A stretch of 64,000 nt of DNA from Oscillospiraceae bacterium MB08-C2-2 (GTDB lineage: Bacteria > Bacillota > Clostridia > Oscillospirales > Ruminococcaceae), in assembly GCA_035621215.1 (NCBI GenBank), contig CP141729.1, positions 2,688,944 through 2,752,943 of the forward strand, read 5' to 3'. The first letter of the stretch is position 1, and every line of letters starts with the position of its first letter. Below, one piece after another: positions 17,760 to 25,251 of this stretch. A model generated the notes under the pieces. That model made no database searches. It saw only the letters and a program-made list of their open reading frames with translations, and was not told where the DNA came from. The translations under genes and the position numbers were made by a program.

Positions 17760-18495
17760 AGGCTTTGTAATGACAGTAGGCATGTTTTCCATTCTGCCTG
17801 TGCCTCCCTTGTGGGAGGATAGCCTGATGCGGCTGATGCTGCCCCTTCTGCCGCTGGTTGGACTGGTGATTGGGGCGTTGTGGATGGCACTTGCCTATCT
17901 GTTGGAAGCGTCGGCTCTGCATCCGGCCATGACAGCGGCTTTGGTAGCGGTGTTCCCGTATGTTCTGACCGGCTTTATCCATTTGGATGGCTATATGGAT
18001 ACCAGCGATGCCGTGCTTTCCCGCCGTCCTCTGGAAAAAAGGCGGGAAATCCTCAAAGACCCCCACTTGGGTGCGTTTGGAGCCATTATGTTGGCTGGGC
18101 TGTTTTTGCTGGCTTTTGCGGGGGCATGGGCCTTTATAGAGGGAGGGGAGAACCCTCTGCTTCTGCTGCTGGTACCGGTGGTTTCCCGGTGTGGCTGTGG
18201 TGCGGCCACTTTGGCTCTGCCGCCCATTTCCAATAGCGGCTATGCCTATACCTTTCAGCAAACAGCGGGAAAACAGGATAAGCTGGTGCCGGTGATTACA
18301 GCCATAGCCGCCGGTGTGACTGCTTTTGGTTTAGCCGGCCCCCTTGGTGCGGCGGTGGTGCTGGCAACGGCAGGCGGCTTTTGTATCGCCATGGGCTGTG
18401 CTTTTCGCTCTATGAAAGGTGTGTCAGGAGACTTGGCGGGCTTTGCCTTGACTGTGGCCGAGCTTTGCGGACTGTGGGCGGCGGCGATCCTGTGA
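17743..18495 (+). CDS. cobS: Adenosylcobinamide-GDP ribazoletransferase (cobalamin synthase)
   Basis: Integral membrane enzyme that condenses AdoCbi-GDP with alpha-ribazole (or its phosphate), the final joining step of cobalamin. 250 residues, six or seven hydrophobic segments; the acidic HLDGYMDTSDA motif follows the second segment and RREILKDPHLGAFG follows it. The start is TTG at 17743 within the end of cobU (17-bp overlap), behind GGAAGGGAGG. Followed by the cloverleaf-like repeat at 18496-18578. Confidence 0.93.
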   Translation: MKRFFKGFVMTVGMFSILPVPPLWEDSLMRLMLPLLPLVGLVIGALWMALAYLLEASALHPAMTAALVAVFPYVLTGFIHLDGYMDTSDAVLSRRPLEKRREILKDPHLGAFGAIMLAGLFLLAFAGAWAFIEGGENPLLLLLVPVVSRCGCGAATLALPPISNSGYAYTFQQTAGKQDKLVPVITAIAAGVTAFGLAGPLGAAVVLATAGGFCIAMGCAFRSMKGVSGDLAGFALTVAELCGLWAAAIL

Positions 18496-18578
18496 GGCGG
18501 GCGGCCCTACAAAACAGCTTGCTGTTTTGTAGCTGGGGCGGCAAAGCCGCACCAGTGCGCAAAGCGCAGCCGCCCGCC
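18496..18578. repeat. 83-bp cloverleaf-like palindromic element
   Basis: Begins right after the cobS stop. Outer 10-bp arms (18496-18505 with 18569-18578) enclose three abutting hairpins: 12 bp with a TT loop (18507-18532), 9 bp with one mismatch (18533-18555) and 5 bp (18556-18568). All bases except one joint base, the loops and a mismatch can pair. It lacks tRNA consensus sequences. It may be a mobile or extragenic palindromic repeat, or an mRNA structure inside the cob operon. Confidence 0.8.
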
Positions 18579-18621
18579 GGGTTCACCCATCAAAATATTG
18601 CCACAGAAAGGGATAAAAACA

Positions 18622-18993
18622 ATGGTGCTGATTATAGGCGGAGCCTTTCAAGGCAAGCGGGAATATGCGCTCGGGCGTTTTGGTCAGGCAGAGGTATGGA
18701 ACTGCGCACCGGAAGATACCCGCCAGCCTAGAGGGGCTGTAATTGTGGGGCTGGAGCAATGGCTCTGGGCCTTGATTCAGGCCGGAGAGGACGTTGAACA
18801 GACGCTGGAACAAGTACTGCCATTGTGGGCGGATTCGGCTGTGCTGTGCGAGGATATCACCGGCGGCGTGGTGCCCATGGATAAGCAGGAACGCCTCTGG
18901 CGGGAGGTAACTGGCCGGGCCATGACCCGCCTTGCCGGTGAGGCAGATGAGGTGGTGAGGCTGTTTTGCGGATTGCCCACCAAGCTGAAATGA
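18622..18993 (+). CDS. Short CobU-like protein
   Basis: A 123-residue protein related to CobU: it starts with the P-loop variant IIGGAFQGKREYA and ends with ITGGVVPMDKQERLWREVTGR...LAGEADEVVRLFCGLPTKL, the canonical C-terminal CobU region. The central guanylyltransferase segment with the active His is missing. Together with the divergent C-terminus of the cobU product this suggests either split roles or a diverging copy. ATG at 18622 has AAAGGG upstream. Overlaps cobC by 4 bp, so it remains in the operon. Function inferred only. Confidence 0.75.
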   Translation: MVLIIGGAFQGKREYALGRFGQAEVWNCAPEDTRQPRGAVIVGLEQWLWALIQAGEDVEQTLEQVLPLWADSAVLCEDITGGVVPMDKQERLWREVTGRAMTRLAGEADEVVRLFCGLPTKLK

Positions 18994-19565
18994 GCCGCAT
19001 CCATTTGATACGCCACGGCAAAACCAGAGCAAATCTAGAGCACCTTTACTGCGGGCGCACCGACCTGCCCCTATGCTCGCAAGGCATAGAAGAGCTGGAA
19101 AAGCTGAGCCGAGCCGGGCCGTATCCGGGGGCAGACTGCTTTTTCACCAGCGGTGCTCTGCGGACAGAGCAGACCCTTGCACTGACCTATGGCGTGGTCA
19201 AGAGCGAAGCAATTCTTGCGCTGATGGAGTATCATTTTGGTGAGTTCGAGATGAAAAGCTATGAACAGCTTAAGGATTTATCCTCGTGGCAAAGCTGGGC
19301 GCTGGATACCAACGGGGAAGTTGCCCCTCCCGGCGGGGAAAGCCGCAGGGCGTTTGCCGCCCGGATTCAGGCGGGCTTTGAGCAGGTGGTCTGCCGCCTT
19401 GATGGTCAGAATGGGGCGGTTATCTGCCATGGCGGGGTGATTGCCAACTTGATGGAGGCATTTTTCCCCGGAGAAAAGAATTTTTACCAGTGGCAGCCCG
19501 CCTGTGGCCGGGGGTATACCTTGGTGCTTCAAAAAGGAAGGCCAGTGGAATATATGGCGCTATAG
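18990..19565 (+). CDS. cobC: Alpha-ribazole phosphatase (histidine phosphatase family)
   Basis: Removes the phosphate from alpha-ribazole phosphate (or from cobalamin phosphate). 191 residues of the phosphoglycerate mutase-like fold; the phospho-acceptor His is in IHLIRHGKT at the N-terminus and the second His is in VICHGGVI. Other histidine phosphatases share this fold, so the specific role rests on its operon. Start at 18990 overlaps the CobU-like stop by 4 bp. It closes the cobalamin operon. Confidence 0.85.
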   Translation: MSRIHLIRHGKTRANLEHLYCGRTDLPLCSQGIEELEKLSRAGPYPGADCFFTSGALRTEQTLALTYGVVKSEAILALMEYHFGEFEMKSYEQLKDLSSWQSWALDTNGEVAPPGGESRRAFAARIQAGFEQVVCRLDGQNGAVICHGGVIANLMEAFFPGEKNFYQWQPACGRGYTLVLQKGRPVEYMAL

Positions 19566-19568
19566 ATA

Positions 19569-19610
19569 TTAAACTCCCCCTTCTTTCGCCGGAAAGAAGG
19601 GGGAGTTTAA
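19569..19610. terminator. Long perfect hairpin between cobC and polA
   Basis: A 19-bp perfect stem (19569-19587 with 19592-19610), 4-nt loop, only 3 bp past the cobC stop and between convergent genes. No long T tract follows, so it may act partly as an mRNA 3' end stabiliser. Confidence 0.65.
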
Positions 19611-19695
19611 TGAATGGTGCATCGGAATAAACGATGCTATCGTTCACAGAGAAAAGTTATTGTTTCTGGCCTGACCCAACCGAAAAAGAAAAGTT

Positions 19696-22296
19696 TTACT
19701 TAGCATCCAGCCAGTTCTGGCCGGTTCCCACATCTGCATCCAGCGGAACAGTGAGGGAAATGGCGTGTTCCATTTCTTCCTGTATCACCCGGCGGGCCTG
19801 CTGTTCTTCATCCTGCGGGCTTTCGATGATCAGTTCATCGTGCACCTGCAAAATCAGCCGGGAGCGGAGCCCCTCCGCCTGCAATCTGTCAAAGACCCGC
19901 ACCATAGCGATTTTGATGATATCGGCGGCAGTTCCCTGAATGGGGGTGTTCATGGCTACCCGCTTGCCGAATTCGCGGGTGATGCGGTTGGAGGAGGAAA
20001 GCTCCGGCAAATAGCGCCGCCGCCCCAGCATGGTTTTCACATACCCATGGTCGGTGGCGTAGGCAATGGTATCCTCCATATACTGCTTCACGCCGCTGTA
20101 GGTGCGCAGATAGCCCTTGATGTAGCTATCCGCCTCGGCTACCGAAACGCCGATATCCTGCGCCAGTGAAAAGGCTCCAATGCCGTATACAATTCCAAAG
20201 TTGACCGCCTTGGCCCGGCTGCGCATCACAGGGGTAACAAACAAGGGGGGCAGATCGAACACCTGCGAGGCCGTAATGGTGTGGATATCCTCGCCGTTTT
20301 TAAAGGCGGCGATCATGTTCTCATCCTCAGCGATATGAGTCAGCACACGCAGCTCGATCTGGGAATAATCGGCATCCACCAGCACATTGCCCGCTTCTGC
20401 GTGGAAAAACCGGCGCAATTCACTGCCAAGCTCGGTGCGGATGGGGATGTTCTGCATATTGGGCTCAGTGGAGCTGATGCGCCCGGTGCGTGTCAGGGTC
20501 TGCTGGAAAACCGTATGGATACGGCCATCCGGCTCAATAACCTTGAGCAGCCCATCCACATAGGTGGATTTCAGCTTGGCCACCTTGCGGTATTCCAGAA
20601 TTGCTGGGATAATGGGGTGCTTATCCATCAATCCTTCCAGTACATCGGCGTTGGTGGAATAGCCGGTTTTGGTTTTCTTTTTGGCGGGCAAGCCCAGCTT
20701 TTCAAAGAGAATAACACCCATTTGCTTGGGGGAGTTGATGTTGAATTCCTCGCCTGCCATGGAATAGATTTCGGCTTGATATTTGGCAATCTCCACGTCC
20801 AGCCGCTGGCCGTATTCGGTCAGCCCGGCGGCATCCACTGCCACCCCGGCGTGCTCCATATGGGCCAGAACCTTTGCAAGCGGCAGCTCAATGTCGGTGA
20901 AAAGATGAAGCTGGTCGTTTTCATCCATGGTTTGGTAAAGCTTATCGGCCAGAGCCGGGTATACCGCTAACTGGGCAAGATGGTGAGCCAGCTCTTCCTG
21001 TTTTTCGGAATCCGGTTCATAGGGGAGCTGGTATTCCCCTGCCAGTCTCTGGATAGAATAATCGGTGGCCGTGGGGTTGAGAATATAGGCCGCAATTTCC
21101 AGATCAAAAACAAGGTTTTGGGGTGAAATATTTTTGCGCAGGCAATAGCGGTAAAGGTTTTTGATGTGGTTGACCCGCTTGGGAAGAGCCGATTCCAACA
21201 AAATTTTTGCTGTTTCCTCCAGCTCATGGTCAAAGCAGAGGCGCTCAATACAGCCTTCCCCCTGAACCGAAACAAAGATGCCGCCCGGTTCCTCACCTTC
21301 AAAGAAAAAGAGAGCATCCAGCGCCTTGGCACGGCTTATCAGTTCAGCGGCATCGGCGGCACCCAGCTCTTCCCGGTTGGTGCACTGGATTTTTGTTTCC
21401 ACAGGCTGAGAGACAGCGCCCTCCACCGGATAGACGCCCAGCTTATCCATCAAACTGAAAATTTCAAGCCGGGCCAGCAGACTGTAGGCATTGGCCATAT
21501 CCGCTGGGCGCACCGCATAGGAGGCAAGGCTTGTATCAATGGGGGAATCCCGGTCGATGGTAACCAGCTCACGGCTCAGGTAAGCCATGTCTTTGCCATT
21601 TCGGAGCTTTTCCCGCAGGGCGGGGCGGATATCCAGATCCTCCAGCTTTTCGTAAATGGCATCCAGCGTGCCGTGCTCCTGAATCAGCTTGAGAGCTGTT
21701 TTTTCGCCTACGCCTGCCACACCCGGCACATTGTCGGAGGTATCCCCCATCAAAGCTTTTACATCAATGAGCTGGAGCGGCTCCACGCCGTAGGTTTCCC
21801 GGATATAGGCTTCGTCGCAGAACTGGGATTGGGGCTGTCCGCCCTTGGTGGAGGCAAGGCGCACGGTTACACAGTCCCCAATCAGCTGAAAGCTATCCCG
21901 GTCTCCCGTGGCGATGACACAGGAGTTCCCGCCCTGACAGCAGCTTTTGGAAAGAGTTCCCAGAAGGTCGTCCGCTTCGTAGCCGGAAAGCTCCACTGTG
22001 GTATAGCCCAGATAGGGGAGCAGCTCTTTGAGCAGAGGGAGCTGCTGAGCCAGCTCCTCGGGCATTCCTTTGCGCTGTGCCTTGTAGCCTTCGTATTTTT
22101 TGTGCCGAAAGGTGGGGGCTTTTAAATCAAAAGCCACTGCCACGCCATCGGGTTTGGTTTCGGAGAGCATTTTCTGCAAAATGGATAAAAAGCCGTAAAT
22201 AGCATTGGTGTGCAGGCCGTCCTTGGTGGTCAGCGGGCGCACGCCATAAAAGGCTCGGTTGATAATGCTGTTGCCGTCAATGGCCAGAAGCTTCAT
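19696..22296 (-). CDS. polA: DNA polymerase I
   Basis: Fills gaps and removes RNA primers. 866 residues: 5'-3' exonuclease domain (residues 1-290, with GYEADDLLG and the helix-hairpin-helix GVAGVGEKTAL), a central 3'-5' exonuclease-like domain, and the polymerase with motif A (DYSQIELR), motif B (RSRAKAVNFGIVYG) and motif C (VHDELIIE). The central domain has no visible DxE metal site, so proofreading is probably absent, as in Taq and Bacillus enzymes. The ATG at 22296 follows GGGAGGACC; a longer frame to 22428 overlaps the upstream small gene. Likely co-transcribed with the small membrane protein. Confidence 0.97.
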   Translation of the reverse strand: MKLLAIDGNSIINRAFYGVRPLTTKDGLHTNAIYGFLSILQKMLSETKPDGVAVAFDLKAPTFRHKKYEGYKAQRKGMPEELAQQLPLLKELLPYLGYTTVELSGYEADDLLGTLSKSCCQGGNSCVIATGDRDSFQLIGDCVTVRLASTKGGQPQSQFCDEAYIRETYGVEPLQLIDVKALMGDTSDNVPGVAGVGEKTALKLIQEHGTLDAIYEKLEDLDIRPALREKLRNGKDMAYLSRELVTIDRDSPIDTSLASYAVRPADMANAYSLLARLEIFSLMDKLGVYPVEGAVSQPVETKIQCTNREELGAADAAELISRAKALDALFFFEGEEPGGIFVSVQGEGCIERLCFDHELEETAKILLESALPKRVNHIKNLYRYCLRKNISPQNLVFDLEIAAYILNPTATDYSIQRLAGEYQLPYEPDSEKQEELAHHLAQLAVYPALADKLYQTMDENDQLHLFTDIELPLAKVLAHMEHAGVAVDAAGLTEYGQRLDVEIAKYQAEIYSMAGEEFNINSPKQMGVILFEKLGLPAKKKTKTGYSTNADVLEGLMDKHPIIPAILEYRKVAKLKSTYVDGLLKVIEPDGRIHTVFQQTLTRTGRISSTEPNMQNIPIRTELGSELRRFFHAEAGNVLVDADYSQIELRVLTHIAEDENMIAAFKNGEDIHTITASQVFDLPPLFVTPVMRSRAKAVNFGIVYGIGAFSLAQDIGVSVAEADSYIKGYLRTYSGVKQYMEDTIAYATDHGYVKTMLGRRRYLPELSSSNRITREFGKRVAMNTPIQGTAADIIKIAMVRVFDRLQAEGLRSRLILQVHDELIIESPQDEEQQARRVIQEEMEHAISLTVPLDADVGTGQNWLDAK

Positions 22297-22348
22297 GGTC
22301 AGGTCCTCCCTTGGCCGTATGGCGGCCGTGTGGTTTTGGTATGTCTGT

Positions 22349-22543
22349 TTAAGAAAAGAGAATATCAATGAGCCGGATGCTGGCGGGAGAAAACATAAAC
22401 AATGCAAAAGCAACCAAAGCAAGGCCAATTAAGGGCAGCTGTATCGAAAGCATCGTTTTCCAATCCAGCCTTTTACTAAAAAAGGTGAATTTGATATACA
22501 GAACCACTCCCGTGAAAAGGGCCAGTAAATACCAGACTCCCAT
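22349..22543 (-). CDS. Small two-helix membrane protein upstream of polA
   Basis: A 64-residue protein, almost entirely two hydrophobic helices (residues 3-20 and 33-52) joined by FSKRLDWKT. AAGGAG lies seven bases before the ATG, which supports translation. It is 52 bp upstream of polA on the same strand. No family recognised; a small membrane role is all that can be said. Confidence 0.6.
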   Translation of the reverse strand: MGVWYLLALFTGVVLYIKFTFFSKRLDWKTMLSIQLPLIGLALVAFALFMFSPASIRLIDILFS

Positions 22544-22592
22544 TGCAGTACTCCTTATTTAAAATTGGATAAGCTTAGTATAACACAAAACA

Positions 22593-22621
22593 TTGCTAAA
22601 TTTTAAGAAATTTGCTAAAAT
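22593..22621 (+). promoter_or_regulatory. dus promoter
   Basis: TTGCTA (22593-22598), 17-bp spacer, TAAAAT (22616-22621). Transcription would begin near 22628, downstream of the ATG at 22625, which supports the TTG start at 22661. Confidence 0.65.
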
Positions 22622-22660
22622 CGGATGATTGAGAATACAGAAAAGCAAAGGAGAGCAGCG

Positions 22661-23641
22661 TTGAAACTAGGGAAAATCCAGCTGCCAAAAACGGCCGCCC
22701 TTGCTCCCATGGCCGGTGTGGGGGATAGAGCCTTCCGGGAGATCTGCCGGGAATGGGGAGCCTGCTATGTGGTGGGCGAAATGGCCAGCTCTAAGGGAAT
22801 GCAGTTTCACAATCGCAAAACAGCCCAGCTTCTGGCGCTTTCGGAGGCAGAGCGCCCGGCGGCGGTGCAGCTTTTTGGGGATGACCCAGCCATTATGGCT
22901 GATTCCGCTCGCTTGGCTATGGAGTACCGCCCGGATGTGCTGGATATCAACATGGGCTGCCCCGCTCCTAAAATTGCAGGTGGTGGGGCTGGGAGCGCTT
23001 TGATGAAAACCCCGGAGCTGGCGGGGGAGATCATAGCCGCTGTCTGCAACGCTGTGGAGATACCGGTTACGGTTAAGCTGCGCAAAGGCTGGAACGATCA
23101 GCAGGTCAACGCAGTGGAAATGGCGATCATCGCCCAGCAGGCCGGTGCGGCGGCCGTGACCATTCATGGCCGCACCCGGGAGCAGATGTATACACCCCCG
23201 GTGGATCTTTCGATTATCACCCGGGTTAAGGCGGCGGTGAGCATCCCGGTGATCGGCAACGGCGATGTGGATAGCGCCCAGTCGGCGGTGGAAATGTATG
23301 AGGCCACCGGGTGTGATCTTGTAATGGTAGGCCGGGGAGCCTTGGGAGCACCGTGGGTGTTTGAGCAGATACGCCACCGGATGGAAACTGGGGAGGAGAT
23401 TCCTGCGCCGCCTCTTTCGGTGCGCATGGAGGTTATGCTAAAGCATATCAGCCTTGCCTGCGCCTATAAAGGGGAATACGTGGCTATGAAAGAAGCCCGC
23501 CGCCATGTGGGCTGTTATGTGCGAGGTCTTAAAAATGCGGCGGCTTACCGGCGGCAGGCCGGAACCCTGAGCCGGTATGAAGAGCTTGGGGAGTTTGCCG
23601 CACTTATTCTGCGGGAAAATCAGGGGGAAGAAGCCCTGTAG
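22661..23641 (+). CDS. dus: tRNA-dihydrouridine synthase (DusB-like)
   Basis: FMN-dependent reduction of uridines in the D-loop of tRNA. 326 residues: a TIM barrel beginning LAPMAGVGDRAFR, the catalytic Cys in DINMGCPAPKI, VTVKLRKGW, a His in VTIHGRTREQ and the FMN-phosphate loop IPVIGNGDV ... VMVGRGALGAPW, then a helical tRNA-binding domain. The start is TTG at 22661 with AAAGGAG seven bases upstream; an ATG at 22625 lies at or before the predicted transcription start. Confidence 0.93.
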   Translation: MKLGKIQLPKTAALAPMAGVGDRAFREICREWGACYVVGEMASSKGMQFHNRKTAQLLALSEAERPAAVQLFGDDPAIMADSARLAMEYRPDVLDINMGCPAPKIAGGGAGSALMKTPELAGEIIAAVCNAVEIPVTVKLRKGWNDQQVNAVEMAIIAQQAGAAAVTIHGRTREQMYTPPVDLSIITRVKAAVSIPVIGNGDVDSAQSAVEMYEATGCDLVMVGRGALGAPWVFEQIRHRMETGEEIPAPPLSVRMEVMLKHISLACAYKGEYVAMKEARRHVGCYVRGLKNAAAYRRQAGTLSRYEELGEFAALILRENQGEEAL

Positions 23642-23715
23642 AGGGCTTCAAATATCCATAAACAAATACGGAATTGTTCGGATTTTCGACACATTCACAG
23701 CATTCTCCCCTTTCG

Positions 23716-23744
23716 TTGACAAAACACCCCCGCTGGTTTAAAAT
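23716..23744 (+). promoter_or_regulatory. Promoter of the BtuF-like lipoprotein
   Basis: TTGACA (23716-23721), 17-bp spacer, TAAAAT (23739-23744), 38 bp before the start codon. Confidence 0.8.
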
Positions 23745-23781
23745 GGATAAGGACTAGCACTGTGAAAAATGGGGTATAACT

Positions 23782-24831
23782 ATGGGAAAATGGAAGCGTT
23801 TGCTGGCTGTCGGGCTGGCGGCTGTTTTGTTTCTGACTGGGGTTGGCTGCAAGGGTTCCGATCAGCCTGACCCGGATGAAGAATCCTCGCAGGAAGAGGA
23901 AGATATGGAATACCCGGTGGAGGTGGGGGCGTTCAGCCTGCGCTCCCGGCCGGGGGATGTGGTTTCCCTTTCGCCCGCTTTAACCGAAAAGCTCTATGAT
24001 TTGGGTTTTGGGAGCCGCCTGACAGGGGTTTCCGACTTCTGCGACTATCCCCCTGAGGCAGAGAGCCTGCCCCGATGCGGCACGGCCCAGCTGCCCGATA
24101 TAGAGGCGATCAAAGAGCTTTCGCCGGATTTGGTGCTCAGCTCTGCGGCTTTGCCGGAGGGGGCGTGGACTGAGCTTCAGCAGTCGGATATCGAGGTTGT
24201 GGTGCTGCCGCCTGTCACCGATTTGGCGGCGCTGAGCCAAACCTATCTGGATATGGCCCGCTTGCTGGAGGGTAATACCACCGGCGCTCAAATAGGAGAT
24301 TTATTTGTCAGCCAGCTGGAGGATAAAACCCAGCAGCTGGCCCGCACCATGATTGATGCCATCGGCGAGGAATCCCGCAAATCGGTGCTGTATGTCCGGG
24401 TGCTGGATTTTAACGTAGCCACCGGAGATACGCTGGAGCAGCAGCTTTTAGATCTGATCGGGCTGGATAATGCGGCCGAGGCTTTTACTGGCTGGACTGT
24501 ACCGGAGGAAAGCTGGAAGGAACTGGCCCCCACCGTGATCTTTTCCGATAACTCCATCACCATGAAAATGTTTGAGCAGAATGCCTATTACAAGGGGATG
24601 AAGGCGGTAATCGGGGATGTTTGGATGCCGGTGGATGGCGCGATTCTGGAGCGGCAGAGCCTGCGCTCGCTGGATTTAATGGTGGAGATGGCAAAATATG
24701 CCTATCCTGAGGCGGATTTGGCGGGTTTTACCTTTGCACGTGAAAGCGGGGAGCCGGCAGAAGAGGCTTCCGAGCCGGATGCAAGCGGCGAGGATAGCGA
24801 TCAGCTGCCATTGCCCTCTTCGATCAATTGA
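23782..24831 (+). CDS. Orphan ABC-type substrate-binding lipoprotein (BtuF/FhuD-like)
   Basis: A 349-residue lipoprotein: signal peptide with a lipobox LTGVGC (Cys at about 23), an acidic Ser/Glu linker, then the two-lobe helical-backbone metal receptor fold (VVSLSPALTEKLYDLG ... LPDIEAIKELSPDLVLSS ... LAPTVIFSDN). This family binds corrinoids, haem or ferric siderophores. No permease or ATPase gene is adjacent, so it must work with components encoded elsewhere. The cobalamin salvage operon 4 kb away makes a corrinoid attractive but unproven. The C-terminus is a low-complexity acidic tail. Confidence 0.75.
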   Translation: MGKWKRLLAVGLAAVLFLTGVGCKGSDQPDPDEESSQEEEDMEYPVEVGAFSLRSRPGDVVSLSPALTEKLYDLGFGSRLTGVSDFCDYPPEAESLPRCGTAQLPDIEAIKELSPDLVLSSAALPEGAWTELQQSDIEVVVLPPVTDLAALSQTYLDMARLLEGNTTGAQIGDLFVSQLEDKTQQLARTMIDAIGEESRKSVLYVRVLDFNVATGDTLEQQLLDLIGLDNAAEAFTGWTVPEESWKELAPTVIFSDNSITMKMFEQNAYYKGMKAVIGDVWMPVDGAILERQSLRSLDLMVEMAKYAYPEADLAGFTFARESGEPAEEASEPDASGEDSDQLPLPSSIN

Positions 24832-24896
24832 AAATAAGCGCAAGTGTTAGAGCCGGGAATTCCCTGAGAAATGAGGGGGAGTTTCCGGCAAAAAAG

Positions 24897-24925
24897 TTGA
24901 CACAAAGCGGTTTGCGGGATATAAT
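24897..24925 (+). promoter_or_regulatory. Consensus promoter upstream of the double cloverleaf and alaS
   Basis: TTGACA (24897-24902), 17-bp spacer, TATAAT (24920-24925), a perfect sigma-A promoter. The transcript would start near 24932, the first base of the structured element. Confidence 0.88.
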
Positions 24926-24931
24926 TTACAA

Positions 24932-25104
24932 TGGAATTCGTGTTGAATAGTCTTGACTGTTCAACACGACAGCTTCAAAGGGCTGGCATGCGGTGTGTCC
25001 GCAGTGCATGAATTCGTTTTTTATAGTCATTTGGGGCATTTTTGCCCTGCGAGCTTGGCTCGCATACATAAAACAAACGCCTGTTTTATGTGCAAATGAC
25101 TATA
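24932..25104 (+). repeat. Double cloverleaf element, copy A (alaS leader)
   Basis: Domain 1 (24934-25015): GAATTC at both ends encloses hairpins 24939-24968 (12 bp), 24970-24985 (4 bp) and 24986-25007 (8 bp, one bulge). Domain 2 (25022-25104): 12-bp outer arms enclose hairpins 25034-25047 (5 bp), 25049-25063 (6 bp) and 25066-25091 (10 bp). The two domains are separated by six bases. A related copy is at 37855-38019. It would form the 5' end of the alaS transcript. Confidence 0.8.
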
Positions 25105-25251
25105 TATTTGGGAAAAATTAAGGCCCTGCGCGCTGCAAAGCCCGGTTTTTCTCCCTGCAACCATATAGAAGAATAACGACTTTAAGCTGAAACAGCATAA
25201 AAGTATAACGGCTTTCCCGAGAGAGCCGTGAAAGGAATGTGGGTTAAGTTT
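25105..25251 (+). promoter_or_regulatory. Remainder of the alaS leader
   Basis: Contains a hairpin ACGGCT/AGCCGT (25208-25213 with 25224-25229) right before the ribosome binding site. I could not find the T-box antiterminator sequence that often precedes alaS in Firmicutes, nor a terminator. Confidence 0.4.

Noticed and set aside
18496..18578. tRNA gene
   Set aside because: Although cloverleaf-like, it lacks the conserved D-loop, T-loop and anticodon features, and the first arm has a 2-base loop.
24841..24896. Terminator after the BtuF-like gene
   Set aside because: A GCCGG/CCGGC imperfect stem exists but is followed by A residues on the plus strand, not a T tract.
24932..25251. T-box riboswitch for alaS
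   Set aside because: The antiterminator consensus and a terminator are not present; the structure is a different double cloverleaf.
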